DNA from: Jatrophihabitans sp964252635
GTDB lineage: Bacteria; Actinomycetota; Actinomycetes; Mycobacteriales; Jatrophihabitantaceae
Length of the DNA: 64,000 nt
Direction of reading: 5' to 3'
Assembly: GCF_964252635.1 (NCBI RefSeq)
Contig: NZ_CAXUNP010000004.1
Location: forward strand, 62,001-126,000
Both the position numbers and the translations under genes were made by a program. Below the pieces are notes generated by a model. The model saw only the letters and a program-made list of their open reading frames with translations. It had not been told where the DNA came from and did not search any database. The stretch's first letter is position 1. Each line of letters begins with the position of its first letter. Below, piece by piece: positions 51,201-59,286 of the stretch.

Positions 51201-52013
51201 ATCGCCGAGCTGATGGCGCTGGACACCCTGACGCCCGAGCCGGCGCAGCCGGAGTTCGTCACCGACGCGCGGGGTTCGGTGACGGTCGACGACGTGCGCT
51301 TCACCTACCCCTCCGCAGCGTCCGGCGACGCGTTGCGCGGGGTCGAGCTCGCGGTGCGCCCCGGCGAGACCGTCGCGCTCGTCGGCGAGACCGGCGCGGG
51401 CAAGTCCACCGTCCTCAAGCTGCTGGCCCGCTTCTACGACCCGGTGACCGGGCGGGTGTGCTTCGACGACCACGACCTGCGTGCGCTCGACCTGCACGAC
51501 TTCCGCAGCCACCTGGGCTACGTGCCGCAGGAGCCGTTCCTGTTCACCGGTTCGGTCCGCGACAACATCGCCTACGGGCGTCCCGCGGCGTCCGACGCCG
51601 AGGTCGAGGCCGCGGCCCGGGCCGTCGGCGCGCACGACGTCGTCGCCGCCCTGCCGGGCGGATACCTCACCGACCTCGCCGAGCGCGGGTCGTCGCTGTC
51701 GTCCGGGCAGCGCCAGCTGATCGCGCTGGCCCGGGCCCAGCTCGCCGACCCCGCGCTGCTGCTGCTGGACGAGGCCACGTCGAACCTCGACCTGGCCACC
51801 GAGGCCCGGGTCACCGCGGCCATGCGGTCGGTAGCGGCCGACCGGACGACGATCGTCATCGCGCACCGGTTGCAGACGGCCCAGGTCGCCGACCGCATCG
51901 CCCTGCTCGACCAGGGCCGGGTCGTGGAGATCGGCACGCACGAAGAGCTGCTGGATCTCGGCGGCGGGTACGCACGCATGTGGCGCGCCTTCGACACCGC
52001 CGGCGCGGCCTGA
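48243..52013 (+). CDS. Full-length ABC exporter with asymmetric ATPase sites
   Basis: A 1256-residue protein with two TMD-NBD halves in one chain, like Rv0194 of M. tuberculosis. First half: membrane domain about 25-330, Walker A 384-392 (GTSGSGKST), signature LSGGQRQR. Second half: membrane domain about 680-985, Walker A from 1048 (GETGAGKST), signature LSSGQRQL. In the first ATPase domain the Q-loop Gln is Glu (E432, VAFEESF) and the catalytic Glu is Asp (D513, LDDATS), while the second has the consensus E1177 (LDEATS). So one of the two composite sites is degenerate, as in heterodimeric drug exporters. The GTG start lies 10 nt after a TTAGTT that could be a -10 for a leaderless mRNA. Probably exports drugs or lipids. 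Confidence 0.92.
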   Translation: MANDPGRTVEPGAEAAGWVRLLWRQLMRHRTNLILAFVAAVLGSAAQISVPLVGRQIVDNVVVRQRDALWPWLVVLFAAAAVTFALAYVRRYRGGRLALDVQFDLRNLMHDHLLTMDQRSLSRMPTGQLVSRANSDSALVQGLLQFLPLMTGNVLMMLLALVVMFVLSPPLAVLALVVMPALFVVSYRMRRRVFPATWDGQQREGDVAQIVDEGVTGVRVVKAFGQETRELERLAAAAGDLYGARMRATRLNARYQPLLETIPTVAQVAILLFGGLLALHGHISLGTFLAFSTYVGQFVSPARQLAAVLTVGQQARAGVERIFSVVSTPTAIADAPDAVELGADAPVLGDLRFDSVRFGYDSSAPVLDGLDLHVAAGERVAVVGTSGSGKSTVATLVSRFYDPDAGAVLVDGHDLRGLTLASLRSRVGVAFEESFLFSDTVRANIAYGRPGATDAEVEAAARTAQAHGFITELTNGYDTVVGERGLTLSGGQRQRVALARAILSDPAILVLDDATSAIDARTEEAIHDGLREVLAGRTTLLIAHRVSTLHLADRVVVLDGGRVVEQGSHAELTGRSGLYRSLLSGLDEEPLRSAGDSIEALATLTKDGVTASAWTGSNSGAVGGGRARVVNTMGAGLGGGGQSSIIGAMPPTPELLAQVEALPPVRDAVTLDLPSESAHQRSFSLLGLLGQFRRPLLLGLVLVVLDALAGLAGPYLVKTGVDDGVAQHTQGVLFTASIAFLAVTLLDLAVQIGSTFVTGRTAERIMLSLRVRIWAQLQRLSMDYYERELAGRIMTRMTTDVDQFEALVSNGLLSALVALVTFVGVGVTLLIVDVELGLIVLSVIVPLAFATVWFRRRASRLYDLSRERIAVVNADFQESLSGIREAQAFAHEPATRERFHGLGRSYLSSRIAAQRLVATYFPFVQFLSAVADALVLGVGATLIRNGSLTVGALIAFLLYIDMFFSPIQQLSQVFDAWQQTRVSVARIAELMALDTLTPEPAQPEFVTDARGSVTVDDVRFTYPSAASGDALRGVELAVRPGETVALVGETGAGKSTVLKLLARFYDPVTGRVCFDDHDLRALDLHDFRSHLGYVPQEPFLFTGSVRDNIAYGRPAASDAEVEAAARAVGAHDVVAALPGGYLTDLAERGSSLSSGQRQLIALARAQLADPALLLLDEATSNLDLATEARVTAAMRSVAADRTTIVIAHRLQTAQVADRIALLDQGRVVEIGTHEELLDLGGGYARMWRAFDTAGAA

Positions 52014-52016
52014 CCG

Positions 52017-53474
52017 GTGGCGCTGGAGACCGAGACCGAGACCGAGCTCGACCCGCGTCGGTGGTTCCTGCTCGGCGTGTGTGTCAGCGCGCTGTTCATG
52101 ACCCTGCTCGACGCGACGATCGTCAACGTCTCGCTGCCCTCCATCGGCCTGACCCTGCACGCGGACGCCGCGCAGTTGCAGTGGGTCGTGTCCGGCTACG
52201 CGCTGGCCTTCGGCGTCGTGCCGATCATCGCCGGACGCCTCGGTGACGACCGCGGGCGGCGCCGCATGCTGCTGGTCGGCATCGCCGGGTTCGTGCTGAC
52301 CAGCCTGGCGGCCGGGCTGGCGCCGACGCCCGCGGTGCTGTTGGGTGCGCGGGTGCTGCAGGGGCTGGCGGGCGGCCTGGTCAACCCGCAGGTGTCCGGG
52401 CTGGTGCAGCAGCTGTTCCCGCAGCGCGAGCGTGGCCGGGCCTTCGGGGTGCTCGGGCTGAACGTCGGCCTGGCGCAGGGTCTGGGGCCGGTGCTGGGCG
52501 GCGCCATCATCGCCCTCGGCGGCACCCATCTCGGGTGGCGGCTGACGTTCCTCATCAACGTACCGGTGGGTACGGCGGCGTTCGTCCTGGTGTGGCGGAT
52601 GCTCCCGCGGGACGTGACACGCAGGCAACCACGCCGTCTGGACCTGCCGGGCGCGGCCCTGCTCGCGGTGGGCCTCGCGGGCGTGCTGTTCCCGGTGGTC
52701 GAGTTCGACGCCGACCGCAACCTGCGCCGGCTGCTGCTGGTGCTGCCCGCGCTGGCCGTGCTCGGGGTGTTCGCCTGGTGGGAGCGCGGGCCCGGTCGGC
52801 GCCGCGGACACCCGCTGATCGACACGGCGCTGTTCCGCGTGCGCAGCTACAGCGACGGGCTCGGGCTGGCCCTGCTGTACTTCGCCGGGTTCACCGGCAC
52901 CGCGCTCGTCCTGTCGCTGTTCCTGCAGGACGGGCTGGGGTTCTCGGCGCTCGAGTCCGGGCTGACGGCGTCGGCGCTGGCGGTCGGCCTGGCCATCGGC
53001 GCCCCGACCGCCGGCCGTTTCGTGGCCACGCGCGGACGCCGGGTGCTGGTGGTGGCGCTGAGCATGTTCGTCGTGGGCATCGGTGCCGCGGCCCTGTCGG
53101 TGCATCTCACCGCCGGCCACGTGTCCAACGGCTCCGTCGCGTTCCTGCTCGCGCCCGCGCTGTTCGTGGCCGGGCTCGGCGGCGGCGCGGTCATCACGCC
53201 GAACCAGGCCCTGTCCCTGCGCGAGGTGGCCGTCGCGGGAGGCTCCACCGCCGGAGGCATGCTGCAGACCGCGCAGCGGGTGGGTGCGGCGGTGGGTGCC
53301 GCGTCGCTGACCGCAGTCTTCTACGGGCAGCTGGCCGGCCGCACCGGCTCCGGGTCGGCCCGCGCGGCGCACTACGGCCACGCGTACTCCGCCGCCCTGC
53401 TCGTCACCGTGGCCATGGCGCTCGCGGCCCTGGCCCTGGCCGTCCGCGAGGCGCGGGTCGAGAGCCGCGGCTGA
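52017..53474 (+). CDS. MFS drug exporter, DHA2 family
   Basis: A 485-residue, 14-helix exporter. FMTLLDATIVNVSLPSIG in helix 1 and AGRLGDDRGRRRML as loop motif A, with GLAQGLGPVLGG as motif C, mark the DHA2 antiporters. The GTG start is 3 nt after the ABC exporter stop, so the two exporters are probably one transcript. It is one of three DHA2-type carriers in the window, which with the ABC protein makes a region rich in efflux. The N-terminus has a Glu/Thr repeat (ETETETE). The 3' end is followed by the GTGTCAC motif cluster. Confidence 0.88.
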   Translation: MALETETETELDPRRWFLLGVCVSALFMTLLDATIVNVSLPSIGLTLHADAAQLQWVVSGYALAFGVVPIIAGRLGDDRGRRRMLLVGIAGFVLTSLAAGLAPTPAVLLGARVLQGLAGGLVNPQVSGLVQQLFPQRERGRAFGVLGLNVGLAQGLGPVLGGAIIALGGTHLGWRLTFLINVPVGTAAFVLVWRMLPRDVTRRQPRRLDLPGAALLAVGLAGVLFPVVEFDADRNLRRLLLVLPALAVLGVFAWWERGPGRRRGHPLIDTALFRVRSYSDGLGLALLYFAGFTGTALVLSLFLQDGLGFSALESGLTASALAVGLAIGAPTAGRFVATRGRRVLVVALSMFVVGIGAAALSVHLTAGHVSNGSVAFLLAPALFVAGLGGGAVITPNQALSLREVAVAGGSTAGGMLQTAQRVGAAVGAASLTAVFYGQLAGRTGSGSARAAHYGHAYSAALLVTVAMALAALALAVREARVESRG

Positions 53475-53547
53475 TGCGGGTGTGCGACACGTTCCTGCGG
53501 TGACGACGGTCAGCTCGGCGTCGGCGGTGGCAGGCACCGCTGCCGGT

Positions 53548-53624
53548 GTGACACGGCGTGTCACGGCCCCTGCGCGCCGCCATGACCGGCCGCGTGTCAC
53601 ACCCGGCGTAACACCCTGTGTCAC
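53548..53624. promoter_or_regulatory. Cluster of GTGTCAC / GTGACAC motifs between convergent genes
   Basis: GTGACAC at 53548-53554 and GTGTCAC at 53558-53564 form a perfect 7-3-7 inverted repeat. GTGTCAC at 53594-53600 and GTAACAC at 53608-53614 form a 7-7-7 repeat with one mismatch, and another GTGTCAC is at 53618-53624. The first repeat could be a short terminator hairpin, but the recurring heptamer suggests protein binding. Confidence 0.45.
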
Positions 53625-53663
53625 AACGGCAGCACCGTGTGTGGCAGCTGCGGAGCCGACCGG

Positions 53664-54548
53664 TCAGCGGAGCAGGGTCTCGATCGCGACGGCGTCGGGG
53701 TAGGAGTCGTGGGTCCCGCGCCGCCGCACGGCCAGCGACCCGGCCGCGACCGCCCACCGCACCGCGTCGGCCAGCTCGGCACCGGCCGCAAGCCGCGCGC
53801 ACAGCACGCCGGCGAACGCATCACCGGCGCCCGTGGTGTCGACGACATCGGACGGCGGCGCGGCGTAGGCGCGCGTGCCGTGGTCGTCGGTCACCACCGC
53901 GCCCTGCGCTCCCAGGGTCGTGACGACCGCGCCCGCGCCACGCGACCGCAGCACGGCGTGCGCGTCGGCCACGCCAGACGTGCCGGCCACCACGAGCTGC
54001 TCGTGCTCGTTGACGACGAGCACCGCGCACCGCGCGATCACCGCTTCGGGCAGCGCAGCAGCGGGCGCGGCGTTGAGGACGAAGCGGGCGGGCGTCGCCG
54101 CCGCAGCCACAACGACGGCGAGCGGCACCTCCAGCTGGGACAGCACCACATCGTCCGGCGCGACGCCGTCCGCGGCCCACCCGTCGGGCCAGGCGGCGTT
54201 CGCCCCGGCGACCACGACGATCGTGTTGTCGTCGGGCGTGACCGTGATCCACGCCGTCCCGGTGGGCGTGCCCTCGACCGGGACGACGCCCGAGACGTCG
54301 ACGCCGGCCGCGACGAGCGCGGCCCGCGCGCGAGCTCCGCCGTCGTCGTCGCCGATCCGCGCGACCATGGCGACCGGGCCGCCGAGCCGGGCCGCCGCGA
54401 CGGCCTGGTTGCCGCCCTTGCCGCCGATCGACGTGCGTACCGAGCGACCGGCGACCGTTTCCCCCGGCGCCGGGAACACGTCGGTCTCCACGACGTGGTC
54501 GACGTTCACCGAGCCGACGACGACCACCCGACCCGCCGCCGCGTCCAT
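53664..54548 (-). CDS. rbsK: Ribokinase-type PfkB kinase
   Basis: A 294-residue PfkB-family kinase. GSVNVDHVVETDVFPAPGETVAG with SIGGKGGNQAVAAARLG is the N-terminal sugar signature of ribokinase, and VVDTTGAGDAFAGVLCARLA holds the anion hole and catalytic Asp (DTTGAGD). The activity is ATP-dependent phosphorylation of ribose or a related sugar. No ribose transporter or nucleosidase is adjacent. It is divergent from the epimerase gene and convergent with the DHA2 exporter. The gene symbol rests on family similarity, not on proven substrate. Confidence 0.88.
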   Translation of the reverse strand: MDAAAGRVVVVGSVNVDHVVETDVFPAPGETVAGRSVRTSIGGKGGNQAVAAARLGGPVAMVARIGDDDGGARARAALVAAGVDVSGVVPVEGTPTGTAWITVTPDDNTIVVVAGANAAWPDGWAADGVAPDDVVLSQLEVPLAVVVAAAATPARFVLNAAPAAALPEAVIARCAVLVVNEHEQLVVAGTSGVADAHAVLRSRGAGAVVTTLGAQGAVVTDDHGTRAYAAPPSDVVDTTGAGDAFAGVLCARLAAGAELADAVRWAVAAGSLAVRRRGTHDSYPDAVAIETLLR

Positions 54549-54657
54549 GGTCGAAGGCTAGCGGCGGGAGCGGTGAGGGGTGTCGCTGTTACGGGTAGAT
54601 CCGGGATCGGGTCGCGGACCGTGCCCCGTGGGCACCGCACGAGGGACGAGGAACCGC

Positions 54658-55650
54658 ATGGGTCTGACCGTGGCCGTCACCGGACCGACCGGCGAGATCG
54701 GCATCTCTACCGTGGCCGCGCTGGAACGTCACCCCGACGTCGAGCGGGTCATCGGCATGGCGCGCCGGCCGTTCGACCCGGCCGCCCACGGCTGGACGCG
54801 TACCGAGTACCGCCAGGGTGACATCCTCGACCGCGCCTCGGTCGACGAACTCGTCGCCGACGCCGACGTCGTCGTGCATCTCGCCTACCTGATCATGGGT
54901 TCACGCGAGGAGAGCCGGCGCATCAACCTCAAGGGCACCCGCACGGTGTTCGAGGCCACGGTCGCCGCCCCGCGCCCGACGCGGCTCGTCTACACGTCGA
55001 GCGTCGCGGCCTACGGCTACCACGCCGACAACCCGGTTCCGTTGACCGAGAACGTGCCGACGCGCGGATCGGACGAGCATTACTACTCGGCGCAGAAGGC
55101 CGAGTGCGAGCAGGTGTTGCACGAGGTCACCGACGGCAGCGACCTCCAGGTCTACGTGCTGCGCCCGTGCATCGTCGCGGGCCCGAAGGCGCCCGCACTG
55201 GCCGACAACATGCCCTGGCGCACGGTCCGCGAGGCGCTGCCGCTCCCGCTGCGCGGCGCCGCCACCATGATGCAGAGCATGCTGCCGCTGGCGCCGAACC
55301 CCGGCGTGCCGCTGCAGCTCGTGCACCACGACGACGTGGCGTCGGCGATCGCCCTCGCCGCGTCCGGTGCCGGCGTGCCCGGTGCCTACAACCTCGCCGG
55401 CGAGGGCGAGATCACCCTCGGCGACGTTGCCCGCGCCACCGGCACCCGTTCGGTGCGCGTGCCGCAGGCCACGGTGCGGTTGGCGTCGGCCGCGATCGCC
55501 CGCCTGCCGCTGATGCCGTCCGCCGCCGAATGGGTGCACATCGGGCGGACGTCGGTCGTCATGGACACCTTCCGCGCGCGATCGCTGCTCGGGTGGGACC
55601 CGCAGTACACGTCGAAGCAGACCCTCGACGCACTCGCCGGCTCACTCTGA
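54658..55650 (+). CDS. NAD-dependent epimerase/dehydratase family protein
   Basis: A 330-residue extended SDR. TVAVTGPTGEIGISTVAAL is the GxxGxxG cofactor motif, QGDILDRASVDEL follows the second strand, VYTSSVAAYG and HYYSAQKAECEQ carry the active-site Ser and the YxxxK, and LRPCIVAGP the substrate strand. It resembles sugar-nucleotide epimerases and steroid dehydrogenases of actinobacteria. GACGAGGA lies upstream of ATG 54658. It is a single gene divergent from the ribokinase and convergent with nudC. Substrate unknown. Confidence 0.88.
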   Translation: MGLTVAVTGPTGEIGISTVAALERHPDVERVIGMARRPFDPAAHGWTRTEYRQGDILDRASVDELVADADVVVHLAYLIMGSREESRRINLKGTRTVFEATVAAPRPTRLVYTSSVAAYGYHADNPVPLTENVPTRGSDEHYYSAQKAECEQVLHEVTDGSDLQVYVLRPCIVAGPKAPALADNMPWRTVREALPLPLRGAATMMQSMLPLAPNPGVPLQLVHHDDVASAIALAASGAGVPGAYNLAGEGEITLGDVARATGTRSVRVPQATVRLASAAIARLPLMPSAAEWVHIGRTSVVMDTFRARSLLGWDPQYTSKQTLDALAGSL

Positions 55651-55662
55651 GCGCGCCTGACG

Positions 55663-56631
55663 TCAGCTCTCGCCGGCCAGCCAGCGGTCGATGAGGTAGC
55701 GCGAGATCGAGAACGGCGGCGGCACGGCCACCAGGCGGGTGCCGTCCGGGCGCGCGTCGGCGGCCGCACGTCGGTCGCCGGCGCGGACGGCCGGGTCGTC
55801 GTCGGCCCAGTCGGCGGCGCGACGGATCTCCTCGCGGGTGAACCACCCGGCCTCGGCCATCTCGACGGGGTCGAGGGTCAGGGCGGGGTCACCGACCAGG
55901 CGGGCGGTGAAACCGAGCATCAGCGAGGCCGGGAACGGCCACGGTTGGCTGGCGACGTAGCGCACGTCCTGCACCACGACGCCGACCTCCTCGAACACCT
56001 CGCGGGCGACCGCCCCCTCGAGCGTCTCGCCCGGCTCGACGAACCCGGCGAGCGTCGAGAACCGGCCAGGGTTCCACTTCGGTCCACGGCCGAGCAGGGC
56101 GAGGTCGCCGCCGTCGTGCACGAGCATGATCACGGCCGGGTCGGTGCGCGGGAAGTGGTGACTGCCGTCGACGGGGCAGGTGCGGGTCCACCCGGCCTGC
56201 GTCTCATGGGTCAGCGCGCCGCAGCGCGGGCAGTGCGGGTGCTTCGCGTGCCACTGCTCGAGACCGATCGCGGTGGCCAGCAACCCGCCGGACAGGTCGC
56301 CCACCGTGCCGCCGACGTCGCGCAGGGTGCGCCAGTTGTCGCCGTCCGGCGCGGCAGTGACCGCGAACGTCGGGACGTCGTCGACGATGCCGAGCAGGCG
56401 GCGCGGGCCGTCCGGCGCCTCGTCCGACGGCCGCAGCTGCACCCGCCCGTCCCCGTCGACCGGTGTCTCGGAACCGGGGCTGATCAGCAGCACCCGCGCA
56501 CGTGACCACGCGTCGGCCAGCCAGGCGTCGTCGTTGCGGTGCAGCCCGGCGCGGTCCCAGGTCACCCGGGCGAGCGGCGGGCCGTCCGGCATCGCGCCAC
56601 CAGGGCCGACCGGTGAGGCAGGGGCTGTCAC
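55663..56631 (-). CDS. nudC: NAD(+) diphosphatase NudC
   Basis: A 322-residue Nudix hydrolase. The N-terminal domain is followed by a zinc ribbon (HCPRCGALTHETQAGWTRTCPVDGSHHF, with three Cys and a His in place of the usual fourth Cys). The Nudix box GFVEPGETLEGAVAREVFEEVG binds magnesium, and SQPWPFPAS is the NudC signature 15-20 residues downstream. It splits NADH to NMNH and AMP and removes NAD caps from RNA; in mycobacteria it also affects isoniazid response. Its start overlaps the M16 stop by 4 bp (ATGA). Confidence 0.93.
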   Translation of the reverse strand: MTAPASPVGPGGAMPDGPPLARVTWDRAGLHRNDDAWLADAWSRARVLLISPGSETPVDGDGRVQLRPSDEAPDGPRRLLGIVDDVPTFAVTAAPDGDNWRTLRDVGGTVGDLSGGLLATAIGLEQWHAKHPHCPRCGALTHETQAGWTRTCPVDGSHHFPRTDPAVIMLVHDGGDLALLGRGPKWNPGRFSTLAGFVEPGETLEGAVAREVFEEVGVVVQDVRYVASQPWPFPASLMLGFTARLVGDPALTLDPVEMAEAGWFTREEIRRAADWADDDPAVRAGDRRAAADARPDGTRLVAVPPPFSISRYLIDRWLAGES

Positions 56632-57947
56632 TCGACGGGCCCGAGCGCCGCCAGCGGCTGACGCACGGTCGCGGCGTCGCCGACGAGCACGGTGGTGAAC
56701 CCGGACGGCGCGAGGTAGGTCGCGGCGGCCTCTGCGACGTCGTCGACGGTGGTCCGCAGCAGGCGGGCCGGGTGCTCCTTGACCCAGTCCAGGCCGAGAC
56801 CGAACGCCGACAGCGCGGACAGGGTCGACGCCAGCCCGGACTGGGTCGCGGTCGACATGGCCAGGTTGCCGATGGCGTACTGGCGCACCGACTCGAGCTC
56901 CTCGGCGGTCACGGGCAGCGACGCGATCCGGCCCAGCTCGTAGACCGTCTCGAGCATCGCCGGCGCGGTGACCTCGGTGGCGACCTCGACCTCGAGGCTG
57001 ACGGTGGCGCCGAGCACGTGCTGGTCGAGACGGCTGTGCGGGCCGTAGGTGTAGCCCTTGTCCTCGCGGATGTTCTCCGTCCAGCGGGAGGAGAAGTAAC
57101 CACCGAAGATCAGGTTCGCCAGCTGCAGCGCCGGGTAGCCGGGGTCGGTGCGGGCCAGGCCCATGCGGCCCATCCGCACCGACGTCTGCACCGAGCCGGG
57201 CCGGTCGACGAGCAGCAGCGGGCCGCCGGGCGGGGTGGGCAGGGCGGGGATGCGCGGCTTGGCGGCCTTGCCCGTCCAGCCGGCGAACGCCTCCTGCGCA
57301 AAGTCGATCATGCGGCCCGGGGCGACGTCGCCGACGAGCACCAGCATGCCGCCGTCAGGACGCACGAGCGCCTTGTGCAGCGCCCGCACCTGCGCGGGGG
57401 TCACGGCGGCCACGTCGTCGGGCTGGGGCAGGTCGAGGGCGTACGGGTGGTCGCCCCACATGCGGTGCGCGAGGGCCTCACCGGCCACGACACCGGCACG
57501 CGCACGGGCGATGCCCAGGTTCTCGACGAGGCGGTCGCGCTCGGTCGAGACCTCGTCGCGGGCGTACCCCGGTTCGGTGAGGACGGACGCGACGAGAGCC
57601 AGCAGCGGCCGCAGACTGGTGGCGAGCGCGTTGCCGGTGACCACGAGGCGGTCGGCGTCGACCGACACCCCGAGGTCGGCACCGAGCGCCTGGATGGCGG
57701 CGGCCAGGCCGGCGCGGTCGAGATCGGCGGCACCGGTGAGCAGGGTCTCGGACAGCACGGTGGCCTGCGCCGGGTGGCCCGGCTTGGCCGACAGGAACGG
57801 CAGGCGGAGGCGGACCTCGACGATGGGCACGCCCGGCTTGCGGACGGCGGCGACACGCAGCCCGTTGTCGAGCGTCGCCTCGCTGACCCGCAACGACCGC
57901 GCGGTGCGCGGTGCGGTGAGCGCGGGAACCGGCAGGGTGGCGGTCAT
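56628..57947 (-). CDS. M16 family peptidase-like subunit without the zinc motif
   Basis: A 439-residue M16 family protein. It lacks HxxEH where the metal site should be (RLPFLSAKPGHPAQATVLSETLL instead), so it is the non-catalytic partner. It keeps the R/Y pair in FGGYFSSRWTENIREDKGYTYGPHSRL that completes the active site of the other subunit. Bacterial M16 pairs form heterodimers in which both are needed. It is co-translated with the catalytic subunit gene (ATGA overlap at 57944-57947) and with nudC. Confidence 0.92.
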   Translation of the reverse strand: MTATLPVPALTAPRTARSLRVSEATLDNGLRVAAVRKPGVPIVEVRLRLPFLSAKPGHPAQATVLSETLLTGAADLDRAGLAAAIQALGADLGVSVDADRLVVTGNALATSLRPLLALVASVLTEPGYARDEVSTERDRLVENLGIARARAGVVAGEALAHRMWGDHPYALDLPQPDDVAAVTPAQVRALHKALVRPDGGMLVLVGDVAPGRMIDFAQEAFAGWTGKAAKPRIPALPTPPGGPLLLVDRPGSVQTSVRMGRMGLARTDPGYPALQLANLIFGGYFSSRWTENIREDKGYTYGPHSRLDQHVLGATVSLEVEVATEVTAPAMLETVYELGRIASLPVTAEELESVRQYAIGNLAMSTATQSGLASTLSALSAFGLGLDWVKEHPARLLRTTVDDVAEAAATYLAPSGFTTVLVGDAATVRQPLAALGPVE

Positions 57948-59266
57948 CGGTTACCTCCCGCGATGAGTTCGAGCACGGCTCGTCGGTCGGGGGTCAACGT
58001 GCTCGCCGCCTTCCGGACGTCGTCGACGGTGATGGCGGCCAGGCGGCCGGGCAGTTCCGCGACGAGCTCGGCGCGTCCGTGCACGAGCTCGAACTTCGCG
58101 AACTCCAGCGCGCGGCTGATGACGGCGTCCATGTCACGCAGGATCGAGCTGACCAGTCGGGTGCGGACGCGGTCGAGCTCACCGGGCTCGAGACCGTCGT
58201 CGGCGATGCGCGCGAGCTCCTCGTCGACGGCGCGCAGGATGGCGTCGAGCGCGTCGGCCTCGGTGTAGTGCGCGCTGATCGTGAGCGTCGTGGGGTCACG
58301 CTCGTCGAACGGGTCGCCGAACTCGCCGACGTAGGCCGCGATGTCGGTGACCAGGTGGTCGCGCTGCACGAGCCGACGCTGCAGGCGCGAGGCGTCACCG
58401 TCGCTGAGCACCTCGGTGAGCAGCACCAGCGCCAACAGGTCGTCGAGCTTGCCCACCGGGTCGGCGACGCGGTAGCCAATCGCCACCGCGGGGATCGGGG
58501 CGTGCGCGTCGTCGATCGTGTCGCGGCGCTCGGCGGTCAGCGCCGGCTCGGCGAAGCTCGGCCGCTTCGGCGCCCTGCGCTTGCGGATGCCGCCGAAGTG
58601 GGTCTCGACGAGGGCCAGCGTCTCGTCGGCGTCGAGGTCACCGGCGACGGCCAGCACGGCGTTGGCCGGCGCGTAGTAGGTGTCGAAGAAGTCCTGCGCG
58701 TCCGCGGTGGTGGCGCTCTCGAGGTCCTCGAACCCGCCGTAGCCGTTGTGCGAGTTGGCGAACGTGTCGAACAGGACGGCGGGCAGGTAGATCCATGGGA
58801 AGCCGCCGTACGGGCGGTTCATGACGTTGACCCGGATCTCGTTCTTGACGACCTCGAGCTGGTTCGCGAGGTTGTCCTCGGTGATGCGTGGGCTGCGCAT
58901 CCGGTCGGCCTCGAGGAACAGCCCGCGCTCGAGCGCATTCGACGGCAGCGCCTCGAAGTAGTTCGTGTAGTCGAAGTGCGTGCTGCCGTTGAACGTGCCG
59001 CCGCTGGACTGCACGTAGCGGAAGTGCTCGAGCTTCTCGAGGTTCGCCGACCCCTGGAACATCAGGTGCTCGAACAGGTGCGCGAAGCCGGTGCGGCCTT
59101 CGGGCTCGGAACGGATGCCCACGTCGTAGAGCACCGCGACGCCGACGACCGGCGCGGACCGGTCGGGCGCGACGACGACCCGCAGGCCGTTGCCGAGCGT
59201 GTGGTGGACGAGATCGAAGCTGGGGCTCGGCAGTTTGGGTGACGATTTCTTCACAGGGCGCGGCAC
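57944..59266 (-). CDS. M16 family zinc peptidase, catalytic subunit
   Basis: A 440-residue M16 peptidase. The inverted zinc motif is H63-L-F-E66-H67 (FAHLFEHLMFQG), with the third ligand Glu expected in the EVVKNEIRVN region. These enzymes, like mitochondrial processing peptidase and PqqL-type proteins, cut short peptides in an enclosed chamber. GTG 59266 follows AGGTGGGTGAC. No quinone-cofactor genes are near, so a PQQ role is unlikely. A general peptide-disposal job is possible. It lies 20 nt after the M20 dipeptidase gene on the same strand, so the four genes 60711 to 55663 may form one operon. Confidence 0.93.
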   Translation of the reverse strand: MPRPVKKSSPKLPSPSFDLVHHTLGNGLRVVVAPDRSAPVVGVAVLYDVGIRSEPEGRTGFAHLFEHLMFQGSANLEKLEHFRYVQSSGGTFNGSTHFDYTNYFEALPSNALERGLFLEADRMRSPRITEDNLANQLEVVKNEIRVNVMNRPYGGFPWIYLPAVLFDTFANSHNGYGGFEDLESATTADAQDFFDTYYAPANAVLAVAGDLDADETLALVETHFGGIRKRRAPKRPSFAEPALTAERRDTIDDAHAPIPAVAIGYRVADPVGKLDDLLALVLLTEVLSDGDASRLQRRLVQRDHLVTDIAAYVGEFGDPFDERDPTTLTISAHYTEADALDAILRAVDEELARIADDGLEPGELDRVRTRLVSSILRDMDAVISRALEFAKFELVHGRAELVAELPGRLAAITVDDVRKAASTLTPDRRAVLELIAGGNR

Positions 59267-59286
59267 GTCACCCACCTTACGGACGC

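Noticed and set aside
48234..53624. A 1796-codon open frame on the minus strand
   Set aside because: It lies exactly opposite the ABC and MFS exporter genes, is made of Arg/Gly/Gln/Asp-rich low-complexity sequence without any domain, and is the usual antisense shadow in GC-rich DNA.
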